Shown here piece after piece: positions 34,201 to 44,539 of a stretch of 64,000 nt of DNA (the stretch's first letter is position 1; every line of letters starts with the position of its first letter). The DNA comes from Crambe crambe (lineage: Eukaryota > Porifera > Demospongiae > Poecilosclerida > Crambeidae). The notes below the pieces were generated by a model, which did not search any database, was not told where the DNA came from, and saw only the letters and a program-made list of their open reading frames with translations. The stretch is taken from NCBI GenBank assembly GCA_963924555.1, contig OZ004584.1, positions 1,115,001-1,179,000 of the forward strand, in the 5' to 3' direction. The position numbers and the translations under genes are program-made.

Positions 34201-37200
34201 TGCTAATAAGGACCAGTTTGTTATCTGCACAAGGCAATGTGTGCCAGGTATGAATCTGGCTCTATAGTCTTTTTTGAGTAAGAATGGAACATACATTTTT
34301 TTACTAACTAACTAGCTATCTACATGGTGTGTTCATAAGAGACTTTTCATGTATGGAAAGGGGAGCTCTTTAAAACACCCCCTTTCCTTCCTCCTCCCAC
34401 CCCCTTAATCACCCGTAAGACCACCTCCTTCTCTACTCAGGTTGTTTCTGTCCCCGTGGCACTGTTGAACTTGGTGATCGTTGTGTGCCTCGTGACAGGT
34501 GTCCGACCACAGCTACCGCCTCCCCCACAGTAGTGGCTAACACTACATGCCCTGCAGGCATGACCTACAGGCAGTGTGGTACTGCCTGTCCTGCCACATG
34601 TGAGAACAAGACTCCATTCTGCATCTTCAGGTGTACAACAGGTGATGGACAATGATATATAATTTGAAGTTGATCAATTTAATTTTCCTCTCAGGTTGCT
34701 TCTGTCCTCGTGGCATGGTCGTACATGAAAACAAGTGTATCCAACCCCGAGAATGCCCAACTGAAAAGACAACCACGAATCCTACAGCGACCCCTACAAT
34801 GACCAACATTACATGTCCTGCAGGCATGACCTACAGGCAGTGTGGTACTGCCTGTCCTGCCACATGTGAGAACAAGACTCCATTCTGCATCTTCAGGTGC
34901 ACAACAGGTGATGGACAATGATATATAATTTGAAGTTGATCAATTTAATTTTCCTCTCAGGTTGCTTCTGTCCTCGTGGCATGGTCGTACATGAAAACAA
35001 GTGTATCCAATCTCGAGAATGTCCAAGTGAAGAAACAACCCCCACAACTCTGACTGCCCTCAACACTACATGTTCCAATGGAAAGGTGTTCAACAGATGC
35101 GGTTCGGCCTGTCCCATCACATGTGCTAATAAGGACCAGTTGGTTATCTGCACAAGGCAATGTGTGCTAGGTATGAAGTTGACTATAGTAGCTAATTAAT
35201 ATCTTCTTTCATATCAGCAGTACTTTGTATATACTTCATATCATGATGATAAGACTACGTACCTCACTACCTCTTTATCCAATCAGGTTGTTTCTGTCCC
35301 CGTGGCACTGTTGAACTTGGTGATCGTTGTGTGCCTCGTGACAGGTGTCCGACCACAGCTACCACCTCCCCCACAAAGAAAGAACCAACAGCAACCATTT
35401 CCCCCACATGCCCTACAGGCATGGTCTATAAGGAGTGTGGTACTGCCTGTCCTCCTACATGTGAAGACAAGTCGCCAATCTGCTTCTCTGTCTGTAAGAA
35501 AGGTGAGCTTTCTTCATCAACGAGAGATAGCTGTGTGCATAGCCAACTAGTTGGCTAGAGGAAAGGTGGAAATGTGTGTCAGTGAAGTAAGGTATTAGCT
35601 TACATGTACATGTACATGTACATGTACATGTACATGTACATGTATGTAGTAGCTAGCTATTTGCCACTCCTCTTCAGATAGTACAGTGGAACCTTCAGAT
35701 AGTACAGTGGAACCTTCAGATAGTACAGTGGAACCTTCAGATAGTACAGTGGAACCTTCAGATAGTACAGTGGAACCTTCAGATAGTACAGTGGAACCTT
35801 CAGATAGTACAGTGGAACCTTCAGATAGTACAGTGGAACCTTCAGATAGTACAGTGGAACCTTCAGATAGTACAGTGGAACCTTCAGATAGTACAGTGGA
35901 ACCTTCAGATAGTACAGTGGAACCTTCAGATAGTACAGTGGAACCTTCAGATAGTACAGTGGAACCTTCAGATAGTACAGTGGAACCTTCAGATAGTACA
36001 GTGGAACCTTCAGATAGTACAGTGGAACCTTCAGATAGTACAGTGGAACCTTCAGATAGTACAGTGGAACCTTCAGATAGTACAGTGGAACCTTCAGATA
36101 GTACAGTGGAACCTTCAGATAGTACAGTGGAACCTTCAGATAGTACAGTGGAACCTTCAGATAGTACAGTGGAACCTTCAGATAGTACAGTGGAACCTTC
36201 AATTAAGGACACTCTGAAAAAGGATCTCCAATTTTAGCTCAGTAGCTACCCTTGTAGCTATATAAATGAATAACCTCCCAAATAGGACAACCAGGTTCAT
36301 TATTAGGAAATTCCACTGTAGCAGTCCCTTAATTAGCCTACATGAATGGCTACATCCATGGCTTAGCTTACTACTTACCCAACTGTGCATACATATATAC
36401 ATTCCAGTGGTGGATCCAGGATTTTCAAAAAGGGGGGGGGGGGCACACAGGCTTATGGAAAAAATATCTGCATGCTTGCACGTGAAAATTTTTTTTACCC
36501 GGCTTTGGCTAACCAGCTAACTTGCAAACTGTCATGCATCACTGTAATTCTTATAAGTGGCCACACCAAAAAGGGGGGGGGGGCATGTGCCTGAAATGCC
36601 CACTCCTAGATCCACCACTGCATTCAAGCTGAGTTACATAGATTCCATAAGCCACAACATTATTGTTACTAAGTCACATACGTAGGTGTAGTGTTAGTGT
36701 TAGTGTAGTGTTAGCTACATAGATTCCATAAGCCACAACGTTGGAGAACTTATTACTAAGTCACATAGGTATAGTGTTAGTGTTAGTGCTGTAGTACATA
36801 AATAGTGGCAGAGATACTGAAGAGGGCCGGGGGGGGAGGGGGGGCTAGCTATATCTGATAGATTCCATCAGCCACACAACATCGGAGAAGTTGCTTGTTT
36901 GCTAGTGCTCACTAACTTATGCATCTTATAGGATGTTTCTGTCCTGATGGCATGGTGATGAGCAAAGGTGCCTGTTTGGCTGTTGAAGACTGTCCAACAG
37001 ATGGCAACAAGACATCCACAGAAGAAGGAGAAAAATCAAAGGGTCCAGATAGTGATGATGAAGATTCTGGCAAACGAAAGGCTCGATCCATAAGCGATTC
37101 AGAAGAATGTGATGGGTGTGATGATACCAGTGCCTCAAGTAAATCAACAGGAGAAAGTGAAGAAAGTAGTGACAGCCATGACAAAGAAGAAGGCCATAAT

Positions 37201-38955
37201 GAAGGAGAAGGCGATGATGAAGAAGATGGTCATAACGAAGAACATGGCCATAACAAAGAAGAAGGCAGTGCTGAAGTAATTCCTAAGACAGGTAGAGGCA
37301 GAAAAGGTGGAAACCACACACATGAACTGAAACGAAAAGATAAAGAAGAAGACCATGAAGAAGAAGGCCATGATGATGAGGAAGGTGACGATACACTTGA
37401 AGTGACCAGTCCTAAGACAGGTAGGGGTCGAAACCACACACATGAACCAAAAAGGAAAGGCCATGGCCATGACATAGAAGAAGGCAGTGGAGGCAAAAAA
37501 AGAGATGATGGTGATGAGGAAGATGATGATACATCTGAAGTGACCATTTCTAAGACAGGTAGGGGTCGAAACCACACACATGAACCAAAAAGAAAAGATA
37601 ACCGAAATGGAAGAGATGGTTCTGGCAGAAAGGGTGGAAACCATACACATGAGGTGACCGATTCAAAAAAAGACAATAGGAAGGAAAGAAATGGTTCTGG
37701 AGACAACGGCAGAAAGGGTGGAGAAGCAGAAGAGGAATCTGATGGCTCTGGAGTGGGAGTTAGCCTCCCCAAAAAGAAAGGTGGAAAAGGTAAAAAGATG
37801 GAACAAGGTGGCTCTGGGGACCAACTGCTCGAAGTGAATGCTCCAAAGAAGAACCGCTTTAAGGGTAAACAGAAGAGGGAAGTCTCTTTTGAAGAAGAAA
37901 GCAAACCAAAAAGCAGATCAGGAGAAGAGGAAGAAGATCTTGAAGAAAACCCAACAGAGGAAGAAGATTCAGAAAAGAAGAAGGAAGAAGAAGGTTCTGG
38001 TGATGAAGAACTGACTCGACCAAAGAAGAGGGGCAGAAAGGGAAGAAAGAAGGAGGAAGAAGAAGGTTCTGGTGATGAAGAACTGACACGACCAAAGAAG
38101 AGGGGCAGAAAGGGAAGGAAGAAGGAAGAAGAAGAAGGTTCTGGTGATGAAGAACTGGCTCGACCAAAGAAGAGGGGCAGAAAGGGAAGGAAGAAGGAAG
38201 AAGAAGAAGGTTCTGGTGATGAAGAACTGGCTCGACCAAAGAAGAGGGGCAGAAAGGGAAGGAAGAAGGAGGAAGAAGAAGGTTCTGGTGATGAAGAACT
38301 GACTCGACCAAAGAAGAGGGGCAGAAAGGGAAGAAAGAAGGAAGAAGAAGAAGGTTCTGGTGATGAAGAACTGACTCGACCAAAGAAGGGGGGCAGAAAG
38401 GGAAGAAAGAAGGAGGGAGAAGAAGGTTCTGGTGATGAAGAACTGACTCGACCAAAGAAGGGGGGCAGAAAGGGAAGAAAGAAGGAAGAAGAAGAAGGTT
38501 CTGGTGATGAAGAACTGACTCGACCAAAGAAGAGGGGCAGAAAGGGAAGAAAGAAGGAGGAAGAAGGTTCTGACAATGAAGAGCTGACTCGACCAAAGAA
38601 GAAGGAGGAAGAAGGTTCTGACAATGAAGAACTGACACAACCGAAGAAGAAGAAGGAGGAAGAAGGTTCTGACAATGAAGAAATGACTCGACCAAAGAAG
38701 AAGAAGGAGGAAGAAGGTTCTGGTGATGAAGAACTGACTCGACCAAAGAAAAAGGGCAGAAAAGTAAGAAAGAAGGAAGAAGGTTCTGGAGAGGACACAC
38801 TCGAACTGACTCAACCAAATAAAGAGGGAGAAGAGGGTGGTAAGAAGAAGGAAGATGGCTCCGGTGATGACGTGGTTGAATTGCCCCAAATTCCCAAGAA
38901 GGGCAGACGGGGGAGAAAGGAGAATGGTGACAACTCTGAAGAAAATGCTGCATGA
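31268..38955 (+). CDS. Secreted TIL-repeat protein with large charged repeat domain, 9 exons
   Basis: Exons: 31268-31328, 31543-31740, 33132-33401, 34122-34247, 34441-34641, 34695-34907, 34961-35170, 35287-35502 and 36932-38955. Introns are GT-AG and phases close to 1172 aa. The signal peptide is MKNILSLLLLVAALSTVKG. An N-terminal region of about 170 residues with several Cys is not recognised. Five TIL (trypsin-inhibitor-like) modules follow, each split by an intron just before CFCPxG (for example FNRCGSACPSTC then GCFCPRG). The 2.0-kb last exon completes the last TIL module. It then encodes about 650 residues of acidic and basic low complexity, with HTHEPKRK repeats and at least eight copies of a 23-25-residue unit (EEGSGDEELTRPKKRGRKGR). 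Protease inhibition or matrix/mineral binding are both only possibilities. Confidence 0.85.
31741..33131. other. Intron 2 of TIL gene 1
   Basis: This 1.4-kb intron has no coding sequence recognised. A segment with AGCCTGAAA-TTA(A/G)AGTGTGATC is present twice (about 32720 and 32793). AT-rich words dominate the rest. Confidence 0.6.
35606..35645. repeat. (TACATG)n microsatellite
   Basis: Seven or so TACATG hexamers in TIL gene 1 intron 8, just before the 21-bp minisatellite. Confidence 0.9.
35676..36200. repeat. 21-bp minisatellite, about 25 perfect copies
   Basis: The unit CAGATAGTACAGTGGAACCTT repeats about 25 times with essentially no variation. It lies in the intron before the last exon of TIL gene 1. 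All frames without stops read through because 21 is a multiple of three, so the long ORFs here are artefacts. The unit contains the terminal sequence of the MITE family (CAGTGGAACCTTC), and the rest of one MITE follows at 36193-36320. Confidence 0.95.
36193..36320. mobile_element. MITE copy adjoining the minisatellite
   Basis: It reads GGAACCTTCAATTAAGGACACTCTGAAAAAGG, interrupted by a short stretch, then AATAACCTCCCAAATAGGACAACC and ends AAATTCCACTGTA. Left and right ends are inverted. Its left end is the monomer that the tandem array repeats. Confidence 0.75.
36405..36620. mobile_element. 216-bp MITE, 5-bp target duplication
   Basis: The ends CAGTGGTGGATCCAGGA and TAGATCCACCACTG are inverted repeats. 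CATTC flanks both sides (36400-36404 and 36621-36625), a 5-bp target-site duplication. Internal G runs occur near both ends. Non-autonomous, in intron 8 of TIL gene 1. Confidence 0.85.
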
Positions 38956-40460
38956 GCAGCTAGCTAAACTAATTGAGTGGAAAAAAAACAACAACAAACA
39001 TTGATTTAACACTAACACTAATAGATCTGTTTTTATCCCTTTGATAGCTAATATGGATCTCTCTGTGTGTTAATTAGCTACATTTAAATCAGTATTACGA
39101 CTCTGAAAAGTTCATGCATAACTTACTAGAATGGGTGCTGTATAGCCCATGCTATATTATATTCGCTAGTTCCAGGTCTTATACATGTACAATGTCATAT
39201 AACTTTATTGATATTGTACATGCATGACACATGCATGTATGTACATGTTAGAATGTATGTATAACTGAACCAGGTACTGCTCAAGAACAGTAGAAATCTT
39301 CTAGTCAGGGTTTCATCTACTGGGGGGTGCAGGGGGGAAGCTTCCCCCTCCCCCCCCAAACCCTCAATCTTCCCCCCCCCCCCCCCCCCCCCCCTCCCAA
39401 ACTAACCAACTTCCCCAAGGCTACTTCCTTTGGTGACCAAAGGTTGTTACATGTCGTCACCAAAGGGAGTAATTAAGGACCAATTTCAGATTAGTAAATA
39501 TTTTTGGCTCATGTGGGAGGGGGTACACCCCCTCCTGCACACTCTGATCGGTGAGCTTCCCCCCTAAGATGAAAATCCTAGATGAAACCCTGCTAGTCAA
39601 TATCACATACCACTTTCACTGCATGGAGGTTGAAATAACAATGTCATAGCTAGCTACCAAACTTAGGTAGCTACGTATGTTATTTCAACCTCCATGCAGG
39701 GCTAGGGGTCATTAAACTTCCCAATAGCCAATTGCCTTTATTACTATTGAGAATTCCCAGGCCATACCAACCATGTACACTGTAGGTGTTGCAGTGCAGG
39801 GTATATTAATTATTGTAAGTCCCTTAAAGCATGGCTGCATGGAGCTAGCAGTTTCAAAGTGGTACCATTAGCACTCTTTATGTAGTATCGAAGGCCATTA
39901 TAAGTAGTCTGGTGAACCTTTTAATGGAGTTTAGATGCTCTAGCAACCATCTATAATATTAAATATAGCTACTGAACAAAGGTTGACCAGCAAATGGTGG
40001 CATGGCCATGGCTGTAGCTACTGGTCTTATAAGTAGCTATGGTAGTTCGGGCCATGTAGAGTCTCTCCATCCCATTATCATATCAGGGAAGTATAGGTAT
40101 TTAGCTCTGTGCATGTAGCTAATGAATAACCATCATGGGACTATACCTTCCTCTGTGGATAAAGCTAGCTGATGTGACAGTGTAGAAGGCTTATGCATTG
40201 CACTCTCTGACAGTGTAGGTAACTTATACCGCTCTGTAGAAGGCTTAGCTATGCCACTCTCTGTGACAGTAAAGTGCACAGCTATACTTTAGCCATGCAT
40301 TATACATAGGTGCAGGAATGTAGGGGCCCCCCAACCAAACCACCAATAAGGAAAGCATTCCAATGATTTTTGTCACATGCCAGCCTCCAGTCAGAAAATT
40401 ATTCCTACACTTATGACTGCTGTAAAAGCTGAATCATAGATTTATCTCATCCTTTGAAGA
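38956..40460. other. Intergenic between TIL gene 1 and the dead TIL copy
   Basis: The region contains the MITE at 39306-39592 and a foldback at 39619-39699 (arms TGCATGGAGGTTGAAATAAC and complement). Positions 40135-40290 resemble the 5' flank of TIL gene 2 at 41515-41600 (TGTGGATAAAG, GACAGTGTAG, CACTCTCTGTGACAG), so it is a duplicated promoter-proximal region. Confidence 0.55.
39306..39592. mobile_element. 287-bp MITE with 5-bp target duplication and long C run
   Basis: The ends CAGGGTTTCATCT and AGATGAAACCCTG are inverted repeats. CTAGT flanks both sides (39301-39305 and 39593-39597). Subterminal GGGGGGAAGCTTCCCCC-type sequence and a run of 23 C at 39372-39394 are inside. It shares its 5-bp duplication with the 36405 element. 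Confidence 0.85.
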
Positions 40461-40491
40461 GTCTTATTTACAGTCGTAATACACATATTGA

Positions 40492-40910
40492 GAATGGTCT
40501 TGAGTCTTTTGCTGCTAGCTAATTCAGTAACATTTTTGACTGTGAATGGATGAGGTATGTTGGAGTTTAATAGCCATTCAGTTTTGAAAATAATATTATT
40601 CAAACTCTGCGTAAGTATATAAGGTCATTTCTGTGTGCATTTTTAGTATCACCCTGATGAAGGCTAGAGTATTCTGGTCGAAATGTTGGTGGTTTGTTTC
40701 ATAAGCTAATTTTATGAGAACTAATTCTATTGAATAATATTATTATTGTTATGATAGCTATGAATTAGCTACTGTTTCAATATTTTGTCTAGATATTGAA
40801 ACACTGCGTAGACCGCAGCCCACCATTATCCTGATGACATATGTAGCTAATCCACAGGACATGTGGTACTGCTTGTCCTGACATCAAGTTGCTTCTTCAT
40901 CACAGAGACT
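40492..40910 (+). pseudogene. Dead copy of TIL gene 2 exons 1-2
   Basis: At 40496 an ATG begins a signal-peptide-like reading (MVLSLLLLANSVTFLTVNG). It ends in TGA where TIL gene 2 has CGA, just before the donor GT. At about 40795-40890 a decayed exon 2 is visible (ACCGCAGCCCACCATTATCC, AATCCACAGGACATGTGGTA) with frame losses. Together with the shared 5' flank, this is a partial duplication of TIL gene 2. Confidence 0.75.
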
Positions 40911-41691
40911 GACTATGTAAGTCTACCCTGAAACACACCAATGCATCTGATGAGATTCATAATTAGTGTTAGTGTTAGTGTTAAAACTGATGTTTCTTTC
41001 TACTCCGCTGGGGGTGGTGTTGTTCCAGATTATGAAGTGGGCTAGAAAATTGTGGAACGGTGGTCTGGGGGATTACGTTTCAATTTCGGGCTTGACCAAT
41101 AATTGAATCTCGCTTAGTTACTTCCCTGAAATATGATGGAGAGAGTTTAAAGAACTTAGCTATACCCTGCATTGCATGCAACACCAAAGCCTTTCTTGCC
41201 TTCTTGATGTGCTCGTCCACACATCTGTAGGCCAGAAAACCAAACATTAATTCCAACATCACTGACAGGCAGCTATATTCAAACATCTCATAGCTACGTA
41301 GACACTTTCTTGATTGAGCCACATAATAATTAACTTATCTTCCCAAAAATATTTTGTTATTGATTGATAGCCACTTAATAATTAACTTGTATGTATTATG
41401 TTATTGATTTAGCTATGGCCACTTAATAATTAAAACTTGTTTTTCCCAAAAATAAATATTTGACAGGCCTGGACCTGACTGGCCTTACCTGTTCCACCGC
41501 CTATGAATAAATATCCACTACCTTCCACTGTGGATAAAGATAGCTGATATGACAGTGTAGGAGGCTTATGCCACTCTCTGTGACAGTGTAGCTAGCATTT
41601 TAATGTGTTTTAATATAAAAGTGCTGGATCATAAGATTAATCTCATCATTTTGAAGAGCTTGTTATAGCTAGTACAATACGTGTGACGAGA
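40911..41691 (+). promoter_or_regulatory. 5' flank of TIL gene 2
   Basis: TATAAAAG at 41614-41621 lies about 75 bp upstream of the ATG at 41692 and is the likely TATA element. GTGGATAAAG and GACAGTGTAG words at 41527-41595 are shared with the dead copy. The minus-strand ORF at 41080-41322 shows no recognisable family. TTAATAATTAA... repeats occur at about 41330-41440. Confidence 0.45.
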
Positions 41692-44408
41692 ATGGATAAG
41701 AGTATCTTCAGTCTTCTGCTGCTAATTGCAGCTACATTTTTGACTGCAAATGGACGAGGTAACTAATAATTTGTCATGATGCGAGTTAAGTAGCTACTCT
41801 TTTGAAATTTTTGTCTCTTCTTACTCACAGCTTTTGAGGAAAAAGAAATAAACACTGAATTGACTGCAGCCCATCATTGTCCTGATCATTTAATCCACAG
41901 GACATGTGGTAGTGCCTGTCCTATCACATGTAAAAATAAGAACCCATTTTGCATCTTTAAGTGCACAGAAGGCAAGGACAGTTGTCTCTTCATCACAGTA
42001 GCTACGTAGCATCTTATACTCTTCTGTCTGATTTCATAGGATGCTTCTGTCCTTTTGGGATGGTGGAACATGATAACAAGTGTATTGATCCAAAGGACTG
42101 TCCAAGTGAGACGCCAGCCACTAAACTACTGCCAGCCCACAAGGATAAGGAGATAAATGCTGATTCAGAATTGACACCACCGCCAGCCACTAAGCCGCCA
42201 GCCACTAAACCACCGCCACCCCACAAGTGTCCTGATCATAAGATCCACAGGAAATGTGGTACTGCCTGTCCTGCTACATGTAAAAACAAGTACCCATTTT
42301 GCATCTTCAAGTGCACAGAAGGCAAGGACAATTGTCTCTTCATCACATTGTAACTAGCTCATCTTTTCTGTCTGATTTCACAGGATGTTTCTGTCCTTAT
42401 GGGAAAGTAGAACATGGTAACAAGTGTATCTATCCAGAGGAGTGTCCTTTAAGTGAGGATAAAGGGATAAATGCTGATTCAGAATTGACACCACCGCCAG
42501 CCACTAAACTGCCAGCCACTAAACCACCACCAGCCCACAAGTGTCCTGATCATAAGATCCACAGGAAATGTGGTACTGCCTGTCCTGCTACATGTAAAAA
42601 TAAATACCCATTTTGCATCTTCAAGTGCACAGAAGGCAAGGACAATTGTCTCTTCATCACATTGTAACTAGCTCATCTTTTCTGTCTGATTTCACAGGAT
42701 GTTTCTGTCCTTACGGGAAAGTGGAACATGGTAACAAGTGTATCTATCCAGAGGAGTGTCCTTTAAGTGAGGATAAAGGGATAAATGCTGATTCAGAATT
42801 GACACCACCGCCAGCCACTAAACCGCCAGCCACTAAACCACCGCCACCCCACAAGTGTCCTGATCACAAGATCCACAGGAAATGTGGTACTGCCTGTCCT
42901 GCTACATGTAAAAACAAGTACCCATTTTGCGTCTTCAAGTGCACAGAAGGCAAGAACAGTAGTTTCTTCATCACAGTGTTATTAGCTAGAATCATCTTTT
43001 CTGTCTGATTTTACAGGATGTTTCTGTCCTTATGGGAAAGTGGAACATGGTAACAAGTGTATCTATCCAGAGGAGTGTCCACTAAATGAAGATAAAGGGA
43101 TAAATGCTGATTCAGAATTGACACCACCGCCAGCCACTAAACCGCCAGCCACTAAACCACCACCAGCCCACAAGTGTCCTGATCATAAGATCCACAGGAA
43201 ATGTGGTACTGCCTGTCCTGCTACATGTAAAAACAAGTACCCATTTTGCGTCTTCAAGTGCACAGAAGGCAAGAACAGTGTAGCTAGTTTCTTCATCACA
43301 GTGTTACTAGCTAGAATCATCTTTTTTGTCTAATTTCACAGGATGTTTCTGTCCTTATGGGAAAGTGGAACATGGTAACAAGTGTATCTATCCAGAGGAG
43401 TGTCCACTAAGTGAGGATAAAGGGATAAATGCTGATTCAGAATTGACACCACCGCCAGCCACTAAACCGCCAGCCACTAAACCACCGCCACCCCACAAGT
43501 GTCCTGATCATAAGATCCACAGGAAATGTGGTACTGCCTGTCCTGCTACATGTAAAAACAAGTACCCATTTTGCGTCTTCAAGTGCACAGAAGGCAAGAA
43601 CAGTGTAGCTAGTTTCTTCATCACAGTGTTACTAGCTAGAATCATCTTTTTTGTCTAATTTCACAGGATGTTTCTGTCCTTATGGGAAAGTGGAACATGG
43701 TAACAAGTGTATCTATCCAGAGGAGTGTCCACTAAGTGAGGATAAAGGGATAAATGCTGATTCAGAATTGACACCACCGCCAGCCACTAAACCGCCAGCC
43801 ACTAAACCACCGCCACCCCACAAGTGTCCTGATCATAAGATCCACAGGAAATGTGGTACTGCCTGTCCTGCCACATGTAAAAATAAGTACCCATTTTGCA
43901 TCTTCAAGTGCACAGAAGGCAAGAACAGTGTAGTTTCTTCATCACAGTGTTACTAGCTAGAATCATCTTTTTTTGTCTAATTTCACAGGATGTTTCTGTC
44001 CTTACGGGAAAGTGGAACATGGTAACAAGTGTATCTATCCAGAGGAGTGTCCTTTAAGTGAGGATAAAGGGATAAATGCTGATTCAGAATTGACACCACC
44101 GCCAGCCACTAAACCGCCAGCCACTGAACCGCCAGCCACTAAACCACCGCCACCCCACAAGTGTCCTGATCATAAGATCCACAGGAAATGTGGTACTGCC
44201 TGTCCTGCCACATGTAAAAACAAGTACCCATTTTGCATCTTCAAGTGCACAGAAGGCAAGAACAGTAGTTTCTTCATCACAGTGTTACTAACTAGAATCA
44301 TCTTTTCTGTCTGATTTCACAGGATGTTTCTGTCCTTATGGGAAAGTGGAACATGGTAGCAAGTGTATCTATCCAGAGGAATGTCCAATTACAGAAGAGG
44401 ACTTCTGA
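41692..44408 (+). CDS. Secreted protein of eight TIL modules, 10 exons, eight GC-AG introns
   Basis: Exons: 41692-41758, 41831-41971, 42040-42321, 42384-42635, 42698-42949, 43017-43268, 43342-43593, 43667-43918, 43989-44255 and 44323-44408, in total 700 aa. The signal peptide is MDKSIFSLLLLIAATFLTANG. Each repeat exon encodes CFCPYGKVEHGNKC, a Pro-rich linker with PPATKPPATK, then RKCGTACPATC and FKCTEG. Joining at the donor AGAAG|GCAAG gives FKCTEG-CFCPYG, the canonical end of a TIL module, so each module is split by an intron. Only intron 1 is GT-AG; the next eight are GC-AG, 62-73 bp long. Five repeat exons are exactly 252 nt and nearly identical, showing recent unequal exchange. TIL modules often inhibit serine proteases; activity here is untested. 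Confidence 0.9.
42322..44322 (+). repeat. Tandem exon-intron repeats of TIL gene 2
   Basis: Units of about 314-337 bp (exon plus short intron) repeat from exon 3 to exon 9. The introns are also similar to each other: AACAGT...TTTCTTCATCACAGTGTTACTAGCTAGAATC, then pyrimidines and TTTCACAG. The four middle units are almost identical, so assembly collapse or expansion is possible. Confidence 0.9.
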
Positions 44409-44539
44409 ATCATTATGAGTTCGAGGAGAACAGTAACAAAATAATAATTATTTTCGGTGGGTGATGCAGTATGGTGACGTCACCATTTCGCGCATGCGGC
44501 CTAGCGTCTAGCTTGGACAATAATTAGCCACGCCCACAC
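44409..44539 (+). promoter_or_regulatory. VPS41 promoter: CRE-like and NRF1-like palindromes
   Basis: In the 131 bp between TIL gene 2 and the VPS41 ATG are GGTGACGTCACC (44473-44484, a full CRE palindrome), CGCGCATGCGG (44489-44499, NRF1-like) and CCACGCCCACAC just before the ATG. No TATA box is seen. This is compatible with a compact housekeeping promoter. Confidence 0.6.

Noticed and set aside
35676..36200. CRISPR-like regular repeats
   Set aside because: There are no spacers between units and the context is a eukaryotic intron.
35595..36237. Three long ORFs of 180-205 aa on both strands
   Set aside because: They are the 21-bp minisatellite read in frames without stops; the unit length is a multiple of three.
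37144..39018. Long antisense ORFs (168, 349, 364 and 522 aa)
   Set aside because: They mirror the purine-rich charged repeat exon on the plus strand; poly-Ser/Phe/Leu products are artefacts of composition.
41080..41322. 80-aa minus-strand ORF near TIL gene 2
   Set aside because: No recognisable motif, no splice or promoter support; likely chance in intergenic sequence.
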